Below, piece after piece: positions 1-6,649 of a stretch of DNA of 15,561 nucleotides. Within the stretch, counting starts at the first letter, position 1; the number at the start of each line of letters is the position of its first letter. Where the stretch lies: positions 1 through 15,561 of the forward strand of contig CAKSHG010000028.1 of the NCBI GenBank assembly GCA_934456315.1. Reading direction: 5' to 3'. Position numbers and translations under genes: made by a program. The notes under the pieces were generated by a model, which worked only from the letters and a program-made list of their open reading frames with translations, made no database searches and was not told the DNA's origin. Origin of the DNA: an uncultured Oscillospiraceae bacterium (lineage in GTDB: Bacteria; Bacillota; Clostridia; Oscillospirales; Ruminococcaceae).

Positions 1-701
1 CCTACGATAACAGTATAAACGTCGCCGTCCCCGGACAGGCTGATTATCTGCGGGGAGTAGGTAAGATAACGGATATTCTTGTTCGCGGAGTAGGTGTGGG
101 TTTCCTCGTTGTAGGTGAACCTTACCTCCGCAGTGCCCACCGTCTGGTGCGTCAGCGAAACCGTCGAGCCGAAAAGCTCGCGGCAGGACGCGGTCACGTT
201 GTACTCCGGTATCGTCAGACCGTTGCCCTCGTCCTTGGCGAACTCGGAGGTGTCCTGGTTCAGCAGGATATTCCAGATCGCGCAGGATATCTTTGAGGAA
301 TCCGGGATCTCGTCCGGCTCCTCGAACGGCGCGATATCATTAACGACCACCGGGAAGATGAACCGCGCGAATTCGTTTTTCAGCGACGTGTTGTCAACCA
401 GATTCGACGTAAGCTGCGCCACGAAACGAACGCTTGAGATAACGCCTATCACCGCCATGATTATGACGATCACGGCAAACACGAAGTAAAACCGGCTGCG
501 TGGCTGCTTTTCCGGGACGGTCTGTTCGGTGTCAGTCCCGCCAAGCTCCGCGATGTCACTTTCGATGTCCGGCTCCTCGAGGTTTCCGAAAAGCTCGTCT
601 ATGACGCGGCTTTCTTCCTCCTGTCTGGGCTGCGGTTTCTTCGAAGCGTTTGCCGGCACATTTTGTGCGGGCTGATTGTTGTTTTTCTTTTTCCTTGCCA
701 T
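1..701 (-). CDS. Single-pass membrane protein of unknown function (C-terminus off the window)
   Basis: The ATG at 701 opens a frame that stays open to base 1, giving at least 233 residues with no stop inside the window. The start follows the proA stop by 10 bases, and a GGAAGG ribosome binding site abuts that stop, so it is very likely translated from the proBA transcript. The N-terminus (about residues 1-70) is a charged, low-complexity cytoplasmic stretch beginning MARKKKNNNQ and rich in Lys, Asn, Gln and Glu. One hydrophobic helix lies at about 71-90, and the rest is predicted extracytoplasmic with a beta-rich look (Thr/Tyr/Val). I do not recognise a family. The topology resembles small membrane-anchored proteins with an outside domain. 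Its place behind proBA may reflect only convenient transcription; no role in proline synthesis can be read from the sequence. Confidence 0.85.
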   Translation of the reverse strand, partial: MARKKKNNNQPAQNVPANASKKPQPRQEEESRVIDELFGNLEEPDIESDIAELGGTDTEQTVPEKQPRSRFYFVFAVIVIIMAVIGVISSVRFVAQLTSNLVDNTSLKNEFARFIFPVVVNDIAPFEEPDEIPDSSKISCAIWNILLNQDTSEFAKDEGNGLTIPEYNVTASCRELFGSTVSLTHQTVGTAEVRFTYNEETHTYSANKNIRYLTYSPQIISLSGDGDVYTVIV

Positions 702-711
702 AAGTTCCTTC

Positions 712-1956
712 CTAGCCGCGGATCTGACCGTTTCCGTTGATCAGGTATTTATAGGTCGTCAGCGCCTCAAGCCCCATCGGACCGCGCGCGTGGAGTTTCT
801 GCGTGGAAATTCCTATCTCGGCTCCCAGTCCGAATTCGAACCCGTCAGTGAAGCGCGTGCTCGCATTGACGTACACCGCCGCCGCGTCTACCCGCTGCTG
901 GAACAGCTCCGCGCTACGCAGGCTCTGGGTAACGATGCACTCGCTGTGCTTTGTGCCGAAACGGTTGATGTGCTCTATCGCCTCGCCGATACTCCCGACC
1001 ACCTTTGAGGAAAGGCGGTAATCCAGGAATTCCGTTGCGTAATCGGTATCGTCAGCGATCTTCTCGACCTTAACAAGCTTTGCGGTCTGCTCGTCGCCGC
1101 GGATAGCCACCCTGCCCTGCCACAGCTCGTCCAGCTTGCGGAACAGCTCCGGAGCAGCCTTTTCGTGCACCAGGATATTCTCGATGGCGTTGCATACGGA
1201 CGGGCGCTGGGTCTTTGCATTGTTGATTATGTTCACAGCCATGTCGATGTCGGCGCTTTCGTCAACGTAGACGTGGCAGTTGCCCTCGCCGGTCTGGATC
1301 ACCGGAACGGTCGCGTTTTCAATGACCGCGTGGATAAGTCCGCCGCCGCCCCTCGGTATCAGCAGGTCGATGTACTTGTTGAGCTTCATCATTGCGTTTG
1401 CCACCGCGCGGGAGGTGTCCTCGACGAGCTGTATCGCGTTCTCGTCAGCGCCGCAGTTACGCAGGGCGGTCCTCATCAGGTCCACCAGCGCCTTGTTGGA
1501 GTTTATCGCGTCGCTTCCGCCGCGGAGAATGACCGCGTTGCCCGCCTTGAAGCACAGCGAAGCCGCGTCAACTGTAACATTCGGACGGGACTCGAAAATT
1601 ATCCCGATAGTTCCCATCGGGACGCGCTTCTTGATAACGTGCAGTCCGTTCGGAAGGTCGCTTCCGCCGATGACCGCGCCGATGGGGTCGGGCAGGGAAA
1701 TGACCTTGTCAACTCCCTCTGCCATGCCGTTTATACGCGCTTCAGTAAGGGTCAGGCGGTCTATCATCGCCTCGGACATTCCGTTCGCGCGTGCGGTTTC
1801 GATATCCTGCCTGTTTGCGCCGATTATCTCGGTGACGTGCGAGCGGAGAAGAGCGGATATCTCGGCAAGCACGCGGTTCTTTTCGTTGGTGCCAAGCGCC
1901 GATACGGCTGATTCAGCCGCTTTGGCGTTCGCGCCAAGGGTTTCGATGTATTCCAT
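712..1956 (-). CDS. proA: Glutamate-5-semialdehyde dehydrogenase (gamma-glutamyl phosphate reductase)
   Basis: Cytoplasmic enzyme of proline synthesis. It reduces gamma-glutamyl phosphate with NADPH to glutamate-5-semialdehyde, which cyclises to pyrroline-5-carboxylate. The protein is 414 residues, a normal length for the family. The aldehyde-dehydrogenase fold is supported by the PRGGGGLI stretch, the TGEGNCHVYVD segment and the RPSVCNAIE motif, whose Cys255 is the expected catalytic thiol. I chose the ATG at 1956 rather than the in-frame GTG at 1965 because AGAGGTG lies 6 bases before the ATG, and the GTG falls inside that ribosome binding site. It follows proB by 33 bases, so the two consecutive enzymes are co-transcribed. 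Seen: motifs and order. Known: the reaction. The assignment is secure. Confidence 0.97.
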   Translation of the reverse strand: MEYIETLGANAKAAESAVSALGTNEKNRVLAEISALLRSHVTEIIGANRQDIETARANGMSEAMIDRLTLTEARINGMAEGVDKVISLPDPIGAVIGGSDLPNGLHVIKKRVPMGTIGIIFESRPNVTVDAASLCFKAGNAVILRGGSDAINSNKALVDLMRTALRNCGADENAIQLVEDTSRAVANAMMKLNKYIDLLIPRGGGGLIHAVIENATVPVIQTGEGNCHVYVDESADIDMAVNIINNAKTQRPSVCNAIENILVHEKAAPELFRKLDELWQGRVAIRGDEQTAKLVKVEKIADDTDYATEFLDYRLSSKVVGSIGEAIEHINRFGTKHSECIVTQSLRSAELFQQRVDAAAVYVNASTRFTDGFEFGLGAEIGISTQKLHARGPMGLEALTTYKYLINGNGQIRG

Positions 1957-1989
1957 TAAGAGCACCTCTTTTTCACATTTGTCGGAACT

Positions 1990-2778
1990 TCAGACCTGGG
2001 CAGCCCTGAAGTATGTACATGTCGGCTCGCCCTCGAACAGCTCGTAGAGCAGGTTCGGATCCTGGTTGCCGATTATTACGGTGTCGATACCAGCCTCGGT
2101 CGCTATCTGCGCGGCTTCTATCTTCGTGAGCATTCCGCCGGTGCCGAGCGCGCTTCCTGCGCCCTGCGCCGCAGCGACTATCTCGGGTGTGATCTTCTCG
2201 ACCTCCGGGATAAGCTTCGAGCCAGGCTTCTTCGGGTCGCCGTCGTACAGCCCGTCAACATCGGTCAGCATTACAAGCAGGTCAGCGTCGCACAGCGAAG
2301 CGACTATCGCGGAAAGTGTGTCGTTCTCGTCGAAATCGAGCTGTTTTATTGAGATCGCATCGTTGGCGTTGATTATCGGGACCACACTCATCTCGAACAG
2401 GCGGTTGAACGTGTTGATAACGTTCGTGCGGCGCTCCTTGTTGGAGATAACGTCGCGGGTCAGCAGGAGCTGTGCCACAGTGTGGTTGTACTTCCCGAAA
2501 GTTTCGCTGTAGAACGTCATCAGCTCTGACTGACCTATCGCCGCCACAGCCTGCTTTCCGGGGATATCCGTGGGCTTGCATGGGAGTCCCGCCTGCGCGG
2601 CGCCGACGCCCTGCGCTCCGGAGGTCACGAATACTATCTCCCTGCCGGAATTCTTGATGTCGGACATTACCTCGATGAGGTGCTGGCATTTCCTAAGGTT
2701 CAGGTGTCCCGTCGGATATGCGAGCGTTGAGCTGCCGACCTTTATAACTATTCTTTTCTTGTTCTCTAATTGTTTCAT
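1990..2778 (-). CDS. proB: Glutamate 5-kinase, short form without PUA domain
   Basis: First enzyme of proline synthesis: ATP-dependent phosphorylation of glutamate to gamma-glutamyl phosphate, handed to ProA. The 262-residue protein is an amino acid kinase domain alone. Visible motifs are RIVIKVGSSTLAYP near the N-terminus (phosphate-binding loop), FVTSGAQGVGAAQAG, the substrate-contacting NANDAIS and FDENDTLSAIVA segments, LTDVDGLYDGDP, and GTGGMLTKIEAA near residue 215. The C-terminal PUA domain found in the roughly 367-residue E. coli enzyme is absent; PUA-less kinases are known in other bacteria. The ATG at 2778 is preferred over the in-frame ATG at 2799 because AAAGAGGAT precedes it at good spacing, while the upstream ATG has no close ribosome binding site. 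Feedback inhibition by proline is usual for the family but cannot be judged here. Confidence 0.95.
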   Translation of the reverse strand: MKQLENKKRIVIKVGSSTLAYPTGHLNLRKCQHLIEVMSDIKNSGREIVFVTSGAQGVGAAQAGLPCKPTDIPGKQAVAAIGQSELMTFYSETFGKYNHTVAQLLLTRDVISNKERRTNVINTFNRLFEMSVVPIINANDAISIKQLDFDENDTLSAIVASLCDADLLVMLTDVDGLYDGDPKKPGSKLIPEVEKITPEIVAAAQGAGSALGTGGMLTKIEAAQIATEAGIDTVIIGNQDPNLLYELFEGEPTCTYFRAAQV

Positions 2779-2847
2779 GATATCCTCTTTCCGATTCATG
2801 AGCTATTTAAGGGCGTTTCCGCTCCTGCACATAAACGTACATTTTAT

Positions 2848-2876
2848 ATTATAACAAAACTCTGTGCAAATTGCAA
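2848..2876 (-). promoter_or_regulatory. Sigma-A promoter of the proBA operon
   Basis: On the minus strand, TTGCAA (2871-2876) is followed after 17 bases by TATAAT (2848-2853), with TG one base before the -10 hexamer (extended -10). Transcription would begin near 2841, leaving a leader of about 63 bases before proB. I saw no T-box, PyrR-type or other recognisable leader structure in it. Confidence 0.8.
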
Positions 2877-2958
2877 CACATATCTTGAAAAAAGTAACAG
2901 CCGAATAAAATTTTCTGACAATTTGTCTGAAAATTATGCGAATTACATAAAAACCCTA

Positions 2959-2987
2959 TTGATTTTTTATTTAGATTGTGGTAGAAT
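2959..2987 (+). promoter_or_regulatory. Sigma-A promoter of the DUF6106-acpS operon
   Basis: TTGATT (2959-2964), a 17-base spacer and TAGAAT (2982-2987), with TGG just before the -10 (extended -10). Transcription should start near 2994. It is divergent from the proBA promoter; the two -35 boxes lie about 80 bases apart in the 275-base intergenic region. Confidence 0.75.
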
Positions 2988-2999
2988 TAATTATCTACC
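2980..2999. promoter_or_regulatory. 20-bp dyad over the -10 box (candidate operator)
   Basis: GGTAGA (2980-2985) and TCTACC (2994-2999) are perfect inverted arms around ATTAATTA. The left arm covers most of the -10 hexamer and the right arm the expected transcription start, the usual place for a repressor site. No cognate regulator is encoded in the window, so the function is inferred only from position and symmetry. Confidence 0.4.
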
Positions 3000-3026
3000 T
3001 GTGAGAGCGTTACAAGTTACCACAGG
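2998..3026 (+). other. Leader hairpin upstream of the DUF6106-like gene
   Basis: CCTGTG (2998-3003) pairs with CACAGG (3021-3026) across a 17-base loop that holds two GTTAC words. It would lie near the 5' end of the transcript, 27 bases before the start codon. It has no T-run, so it is not a terminator. It could stabilise the mRNA or be a regulatory site; the stem is only 6 bp. Confidence 0.35.
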
Positions 3027-3053
3027 CTGACTATTAAAATTCAAGGAGTTAAA

Positions 3054-3578
3054 ATGGATAATATAGCTGAACAGCTGGTCGAAAAACGCCGCACCGGCGC
3101 TGACCTTGCAAAGAAAATACTCATTTCGGTAGCCGCACTGCTCGTTGCGTCGTTCTTCATGTACCTCGCAATGATGGGCTTCTTCGTTATGGTCATACTT
3201 GCCGTGCTAATACTTGCCGGCGGCGTGTGGCTACTCGGTAATTTCAATGTTGAATATGAGTATATCCTCACAAACAACGACCTCGACATCGACAAGGTCA
3301 TCGGCAAGAGAAAGCGCAAGCGCATGATATCCCTTGACGTTTCCACCGCCGAGGAATTCGCGCCCTACCCCGCCGAGCACGACGTACCCGCAGACGCGAC
3401 CGTACATGCTTACACCGGCTCGGAAACCGACGCGTACTACCTCGTTGTGAACCACAGCGGCTACGGCAAGGTAAAGCTCATTTTCAACCCCAACGAAAAA
3501 ATGCGCGATGCTATCACGCAGGAGCTTCCCAATTCGCTGCGCATCAAGCTCAAGCACAACCTGCTCAACAAGGACTAA
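3054..3578 (+). CDS. Small two-helix membrane protein, DUF6106-like
   Basis: A 174-residue protein starting at an ATG with AAGGAG 7 bases upstream. Residues 1-20 are a charged amphipathic stretch, two closely spaced hydrophobic helices span about 22-63, and the remaining 110 residues are a soluble, probably cytoplasmic domain. That domain opens with a YEYILTNNDLDIDKVIGKRKRKR stretch, carrying a strongly basic KRKRKR cluster next to the membrane. This arrangement resembles the clostridial family of unknown function I know as DUF6106 (bacterial PH-like, membrane-proximal domain). The match is from memory and should be taken as tentative. It lies 45 bases before the acpS homologue, in the same reading frame, and shares its promoter. 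That gives a loose link to lipid or acyl-carrier metabolism but no more. Confidence 0.85.
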   Translation: MDNIAEQLVEKRRTGADLAKKILISVAALLVASFFMYLAMMGFFVMVILAVLILAGGVWLLGNFNVEYEYILTNNDLDIDKVIGKRKRKRMISLDVSTAEEFAPYPAEHDVPADATVHAYTGSETDAYYLVVNHSGYGKVKLIFNPNEKMRDAITQELPNSLRIKLKHNLLNKD

Positions 3579-3593
3579 TTAAGGAAGGCAGAA

Positions 3594-3609
3594 GTACGGC
3601 GAGCCGTAC
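3594..3609 (+). other. Short hairpin between the DUF6106-like gene and acpS
   Basis: GTACGG (3594-3599) pairs with CCGTAC (3604-3609) around a CGAG tetraloop. It sits between the only Shine-Dalgarno-like sequence (AAGGAAGG, 3581-3588) and the acpS start at 3624. No T-run follows, so it is not a terminator. Folding would shorten the distance between the AAGGAAGG and the ATG from 35 to about 19 bases. Confidence 0.5.
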
Positions 3610-3623
3610 CTCGTACTCACATA

Positions 3624-4004
3624 ATGGCAAATAATTTATTCATACGCGTCGGCACTGACGTTATCGAGATAAAGCGCATACGCCGCGCTTCACGCAACCC
3701 GAAATTCCTCGCGAACTACTTTTCCGCCGACGAGATAAGGTACCTCGTTGCTCACAAGCTCTCCGCCGAGCTCATCGCGGAGAACTACTGCGCTAAGATC
3801 GCGTTCGCAAAGGCGATAGGTACGGGCTTCCGCATTGTACGTCCGAGCGAGATCACCGTCCTGCGCGACCGTATCGGCTCCCCGTTCATCATCACCACCG
3901 GGCGCGCAAAAATGCTCGAGGAACGCGAGCACTACGAGTTCAACGTTTCAGTCGCGCACTGCAAGGACTACGCTACCGCGACCGTTATAGTCAACAGAAT
4001 TTAA
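3624..4004 (+). CDS. acpS: Holo-[acyl-carrier-protein] synthase homologue lacking the Mg-binding Glu
   Basis: AcpS transfers 4'-phosphopantetheine from CoA to a serine of apo-ACP, activating it for fatty acid synthesis in the cytoplasm. The 126-residue length fits the family. The first hallmark, VGTDVIEIKRI, is intact with the metal-ligand Asp12. The second, normally (F/W)xxKEAxxKAxGTG, reads CAKIAFAKAIGTG: Lys58 and the GTG are kept but the Glu, a Mg ligand, is Ile59 (codon ATC). The C-terminal VSVAHCKDYATA matches the family's SxSH segment. Either the enzyme is weak or specialised, or a second phosphopantetheinyl transferase serves the cell. No ribosome binding site lies within 20 bases of the ATG; the nearest, AAGGAAGG at 3581-3588, is beyond a hairpin. 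The gene ends 5 bases before a strong terminator. Confidence 0.88.
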   Translation: MANNLFIRVGTDVIEIKRIRRASRNPKFLANYFSADEIRYLVAHKLSAELIAENYCAKIAFAKAIGTGFRIVRPSEITVLRDRIGSPFIITTGRAKMLEEREHYEFNVSVAHCKDYATATVIVNRI

Positions 4005-4009
4005 TACCT

Positions 4010-4037
4010 GCGCCGCACGGCTCTGCGGCGCTTTTTT
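4010..4037 (+). terminator. Rho-independent terminator after acpS
   Basis: A perfect 8-bp GC-rich stem, GCGCCGCA (4010-4017) with TGCGGCGC (4024-4031), a 6-base loop and six T (4032-4037). It begins 5 bases after the acpS stop and ends 31 bases before the next start codon, so it either isolates the GTPase-nuclease gene or acts as an attenuator in front of it. Confidence 0.9.
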
Positions 4038-4068
4038 CTGCAAAAATGAGGATATGTGAGGTTACGCT

Positions 4069-6639
4069 ATGAAACGACTTGTATTGGGAATGACCGCGCA
4101 TGTGGACTCCGGAAAGACTACGCTTTCGGAGGCAATGCTCTACACCGCCGGAGAGCTGCGCAGGCTCGGCAGAGTTGACCACGGCGATGCATTCCTCGAC
4201 ACCGACCCTATCGAGCGCAGCCGCGGTATCACCATCTTCTCTAAACAGGCTGTAATGCGCTACGGCGGCAATGACTACACGCTGCTCGACACCCCGGGGC
4301 ATGTGGATTTTTCCGCCGAAACTGAACGCGCGCTCCGGGTGCTGGACTACGCGGTGCTTGTGATAAGCGGTACGGACGGCGTCCAGAGCCACACTGAAAC
4401 CCTCTGGCGGCTGCTGAAGCGCTACGAAATTCCCACCTTCATCTTCGTCAACAAAATGGATATCAGCTTCCTCGGCAGGGACTCCCTCATCGCGGAGCTG
4501 AAGCGAAAGCTCTCGCAGGGCTGCGTTGATTTCTCCGACGACCGCCCGGACGGGCTTCCTGACGAGCTGGCGGAATGCTCTGAGGACATGATGAACGCTT
4601 TTCTGGAAAGCGGCGAAATTACCGACCAGCTTATTTCCGCGGCAATTTCCCGGCGGGAGCTGTTCCCGGTCGTTTTCGGCTCCGCTCTCAAGCTGAGGGG
4701 CGTTGAATCGCTCCTCAAGACCATCGACAGGTTTTCCGCCCAGCCGGAACAGTCCGGGGACTTCGGCGCGGTGGTCTACAAAATAACCACGGACGACCAG
4801 GGCGCCCGGCTCACCCACATGAAGATAACCAGCGGCTCGCTTAAGGTCAAATCACTGCTGGACTGCGGCGGAAAGCAGGAAAAGGTGAACCAGATACGAA
4901 TCTACTCCGGTGCGAAATTCTCCACCGCCGACGAGGCTCCCGCCGGGACGCTCTGCGCCGTCACCGGGCCGACCGCCAGCCGCGCCGGCGAGGGTATCGG
5001 CGTCGAACGCGACCGGGAAGCTCCCCTTCTGGAGCCTGTGCTGACCTATCGCATGATACTTCCGCCGAAAACTGATATCCCGACTACTCTTGCTAAGCTC
5101 CACGGGCTGTGCGACGAGGATCCCATGCTCCGTATCGTCTGGAACGAGCAGCTTAAGGAGATACACGTCCAGCTCATGGGCGAGATACAGCTCGAGGTGC
5201 TGAAAAGCCTTATCCATGACCGCTTCGGGCTTGAGGTGCAGTTCGACGAGGGCAGCATCGCCTACAAGGAAACCATCGAGGCTCCCGTGGAAGGCGTAGG
5301 GCACTACGAGCCGCTGCGGCACTACGCGGAAGTACACCTCCTGCTTGAGCCCGCCGAGCGCGGCACCGGGCTGCACTTCGCCGCCGACTGCCGCAAGGAC
5401 GACCTCGACATCAACTGGCAGCGGCTTATACTCACACATCTGGAGGAAAAGGCTCACATCGGGGTCCTGACCGGATCGCCCATCACCGACATGCGCATTA
5501 CCGTGGTCGCCGGCAAGGCTCACATAAAGCACACCGAGGGCGGTGACTTCCGGCAGGCTACCTACCGCGCAGTGCGGCAGGGACTGCGCTCCGCGAAGTC
5601 GGTGCTGCTGGAGCCATGGTACGAATTCCGGCTGACAATCCCGCAGGAATGCACCGGGCGAGCAATGACCGACCTCCAGCGAATGAACGGCGAGGTAGAC
5701 CCGCCGGAATCCACCGGTGAGGACACGGTTTTCACCGGAAGCGCTCCGGTTTCCGAGCTGCGGGGATATCAGGCGGAGGTCATCAGCTACACCCGCGGAA
5801 AAGGGCGGCTTAGCTGCATTCCAAAGGGATATTTCCCCTGCCACAACGCCGACGAGGTGATAGCCCGGATAGGCTACGACGTCGATTCCGACGTTGACAA
5901 CTCTGCGGACAGCGTGTTCTGCTCCCACGGCGCGGGAGTGCTCGTACCCTGGAACGAGGCTCCGTCGCGAATGCATGTGGACAGCGGGCTTAGATTCGGC
6001 GAAAACGACCGTGGCGAGGAGGAGCCGGTGGTAACTCCGCAGCTCGTCAGCACCTACAAGCAGCGCGTCGCCGCCGACAAGGAGCTGATGGAGATCTTCG
6101 AGCGCACATACGGCAAGATAAAGCGCAGCGAGCGCTCCGCAATGCGCACTGAAAAGCACGTCCCGCAGCCGAAAACTCCTAAGCTCCCGCCGATCCCGAA
6201 AGGTCCGGAGTACCTGCTGGTTGACGGATACAACATCATTTTCGGCTGGGAGGAACTCAACAAGCTCGCAAAGGAGAACCTGGAGCTTGCCCGGGCGCGG
6301 CTGATAAACATAATGTGCAACTACCAGGGATTCAGCCGCTGCAACCTTATCCTGGTGTTCGACGCCTACCGCGTAAAAGGAAAGCACCGCGAAATCGAAA
6401 ACGAAATGGGCATCACGGTGGTCTACACCAAGGAAGCGGAAACCGCCGACATGTACATCGAAAAGACCGCGCACGAACTAGGGCGCAGCTACCGAGTGCG
6501 CGTTGCTACGTCGGATAACGTGGAACAGATAATTATCCTCGGAAACGGCGCAGTGCGGGTTTCCGCGACGGAATTCCTCGCGGAGGTCACCGAGGTAGAG
6601 AATGCGATACGGAAGATAATCGAGGAGAAATACAACTAG
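4069..6639 (+). CDS. TetM/EF-G-like ribosomal GTPase fused to a C-terminal YacP/Rae1-type NYN endoribonuclease
   Basis: 856 residues in two parts. Residues 1 to about 640 are a whole translation-factor GTPase of the TetM/TetO class: AHVDSGKT (10-17), RGITI (52-56), DTPGH (74-78), NKMD (128-131), SAL (205-207), then domains II-V including LLEPWYEFRLTIPQE, the counterpart of TetM's LLEPYLSFKIYAPQE. A basic, proline-rich linker (about 650-713) leads to an NYN/PIN domain at 715-856: YLLVDGYNII (Asp719, Asn722), VFDAYR (Asp765), KEAETADMYIEK (Asp794) and TSDNVEQ (Asp816), closely like B. subtilis YacP/Rae1, which cuts mRNA in the ribosomal A site. The acidic residues look intact. The domain IV loop that is YSPVS in TetM is IKHTE here (486-490), so tetracycline protection is unlikely. 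Inferred role: ribosome-targeted mRNA cleavage or rescue. GAGG lies 8 bases before the start; trmO follows by 10 bases. Confidence 0.93.
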   Translation: MKRLVLGMTAHVDSGKTTLSEAMLYTAGELRRLGRVDHGDAFLDTDPIERSRGITIFSKQAVMRYGGNDYTLLDTPGHVDFSAETERALRVLDYAVLVISGTDGVQSHTETLWRLLKRYEIPTFIFVNKMDISFLGRDSLIAELKRKLSQGCVDFSDDRPDGLPDELAECSEDMMNAFLESGEITDQLISAAISRRELFPVVFGSALKLRGVESLLKTIDRFSAQPEQSGDFGAVVYKITTDDQGARLTHMKITSGSLKVKSLLDCGGKQEKVNQIRIYSGAKFSTADEAPAGTLCAVTGPTASRAGEGIGVERDREAPLLEPVLTYRMILPPKTDIPTTLAKLHGLCDEDPMLRIVWNEQLKEIHVQLMGEIQLEVLKSLIHDRFGLEVQFDEGSIAYKETIEAPVEGVGHYEPLRHYAEVHLLLEPAERGTGLHFAADCRKDDLDINWQRLILTHLEEKAHIGVLTGSPITDMRITVVAGKAHIKHTEGGDFRQATYRAVRQGLRSAKSVLLEPWYEFRLTIPQECTGRAMTDLQRMNGEVDPPESTGEDTVFTGSAPVSELRGYQAEVISYTRGKGRLSCIPKGYFPCHNADEVIARIGYDVDSDVDNSADSVFCSHGAGVLVPWNEAPSRMHVDSGLRFGENDRGEEEPVVTPQLVSTYKQRVAADKELMEIFERTYGKIKRSERSAMRTEKHVPQPKTPKLPPIPKGPEYLLVDGYNIIFGWEELNKLAKENLELARARLINIMCNYQGFSRCNLILVFDAYRVKGKHREIENEMGITVVYTKEAETADMYIEKTAHELGRSYRVRVATSDNVEQIIILGNGAVRVSATEFLAEVTEVENAIRKIIEEKYN

Positions 6640-6649
6640 GAGGCGGCAA

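Noticed and set aside
2779..2847. A proline-related riboswitch or T-box in the proB leader
   Set aside because: The leader is only about 63 bases, has no T-box consensus or specifier-type stem and no terminator.
3594..3609. Hairpin before acpS as a terminator
   Set aside because: No T-run follows the stem, and a convincing terminator is found after acpS.
4852..6474. A 540-residue open frame antisense to the GTPase-nuclease gene
   Set aside because: It is a shadow caused by GC-rich codon use on the coding strand. It has no family likeness or ribosome binding site, while the plus frame has full motif support.
4069..6639. Calling the GTPase a tetracycline resistance gene
   Set aside because: The YSPVS-type loop is absent and a nuclease domain is fused at the C-terminus, so the resistance label is not supported.
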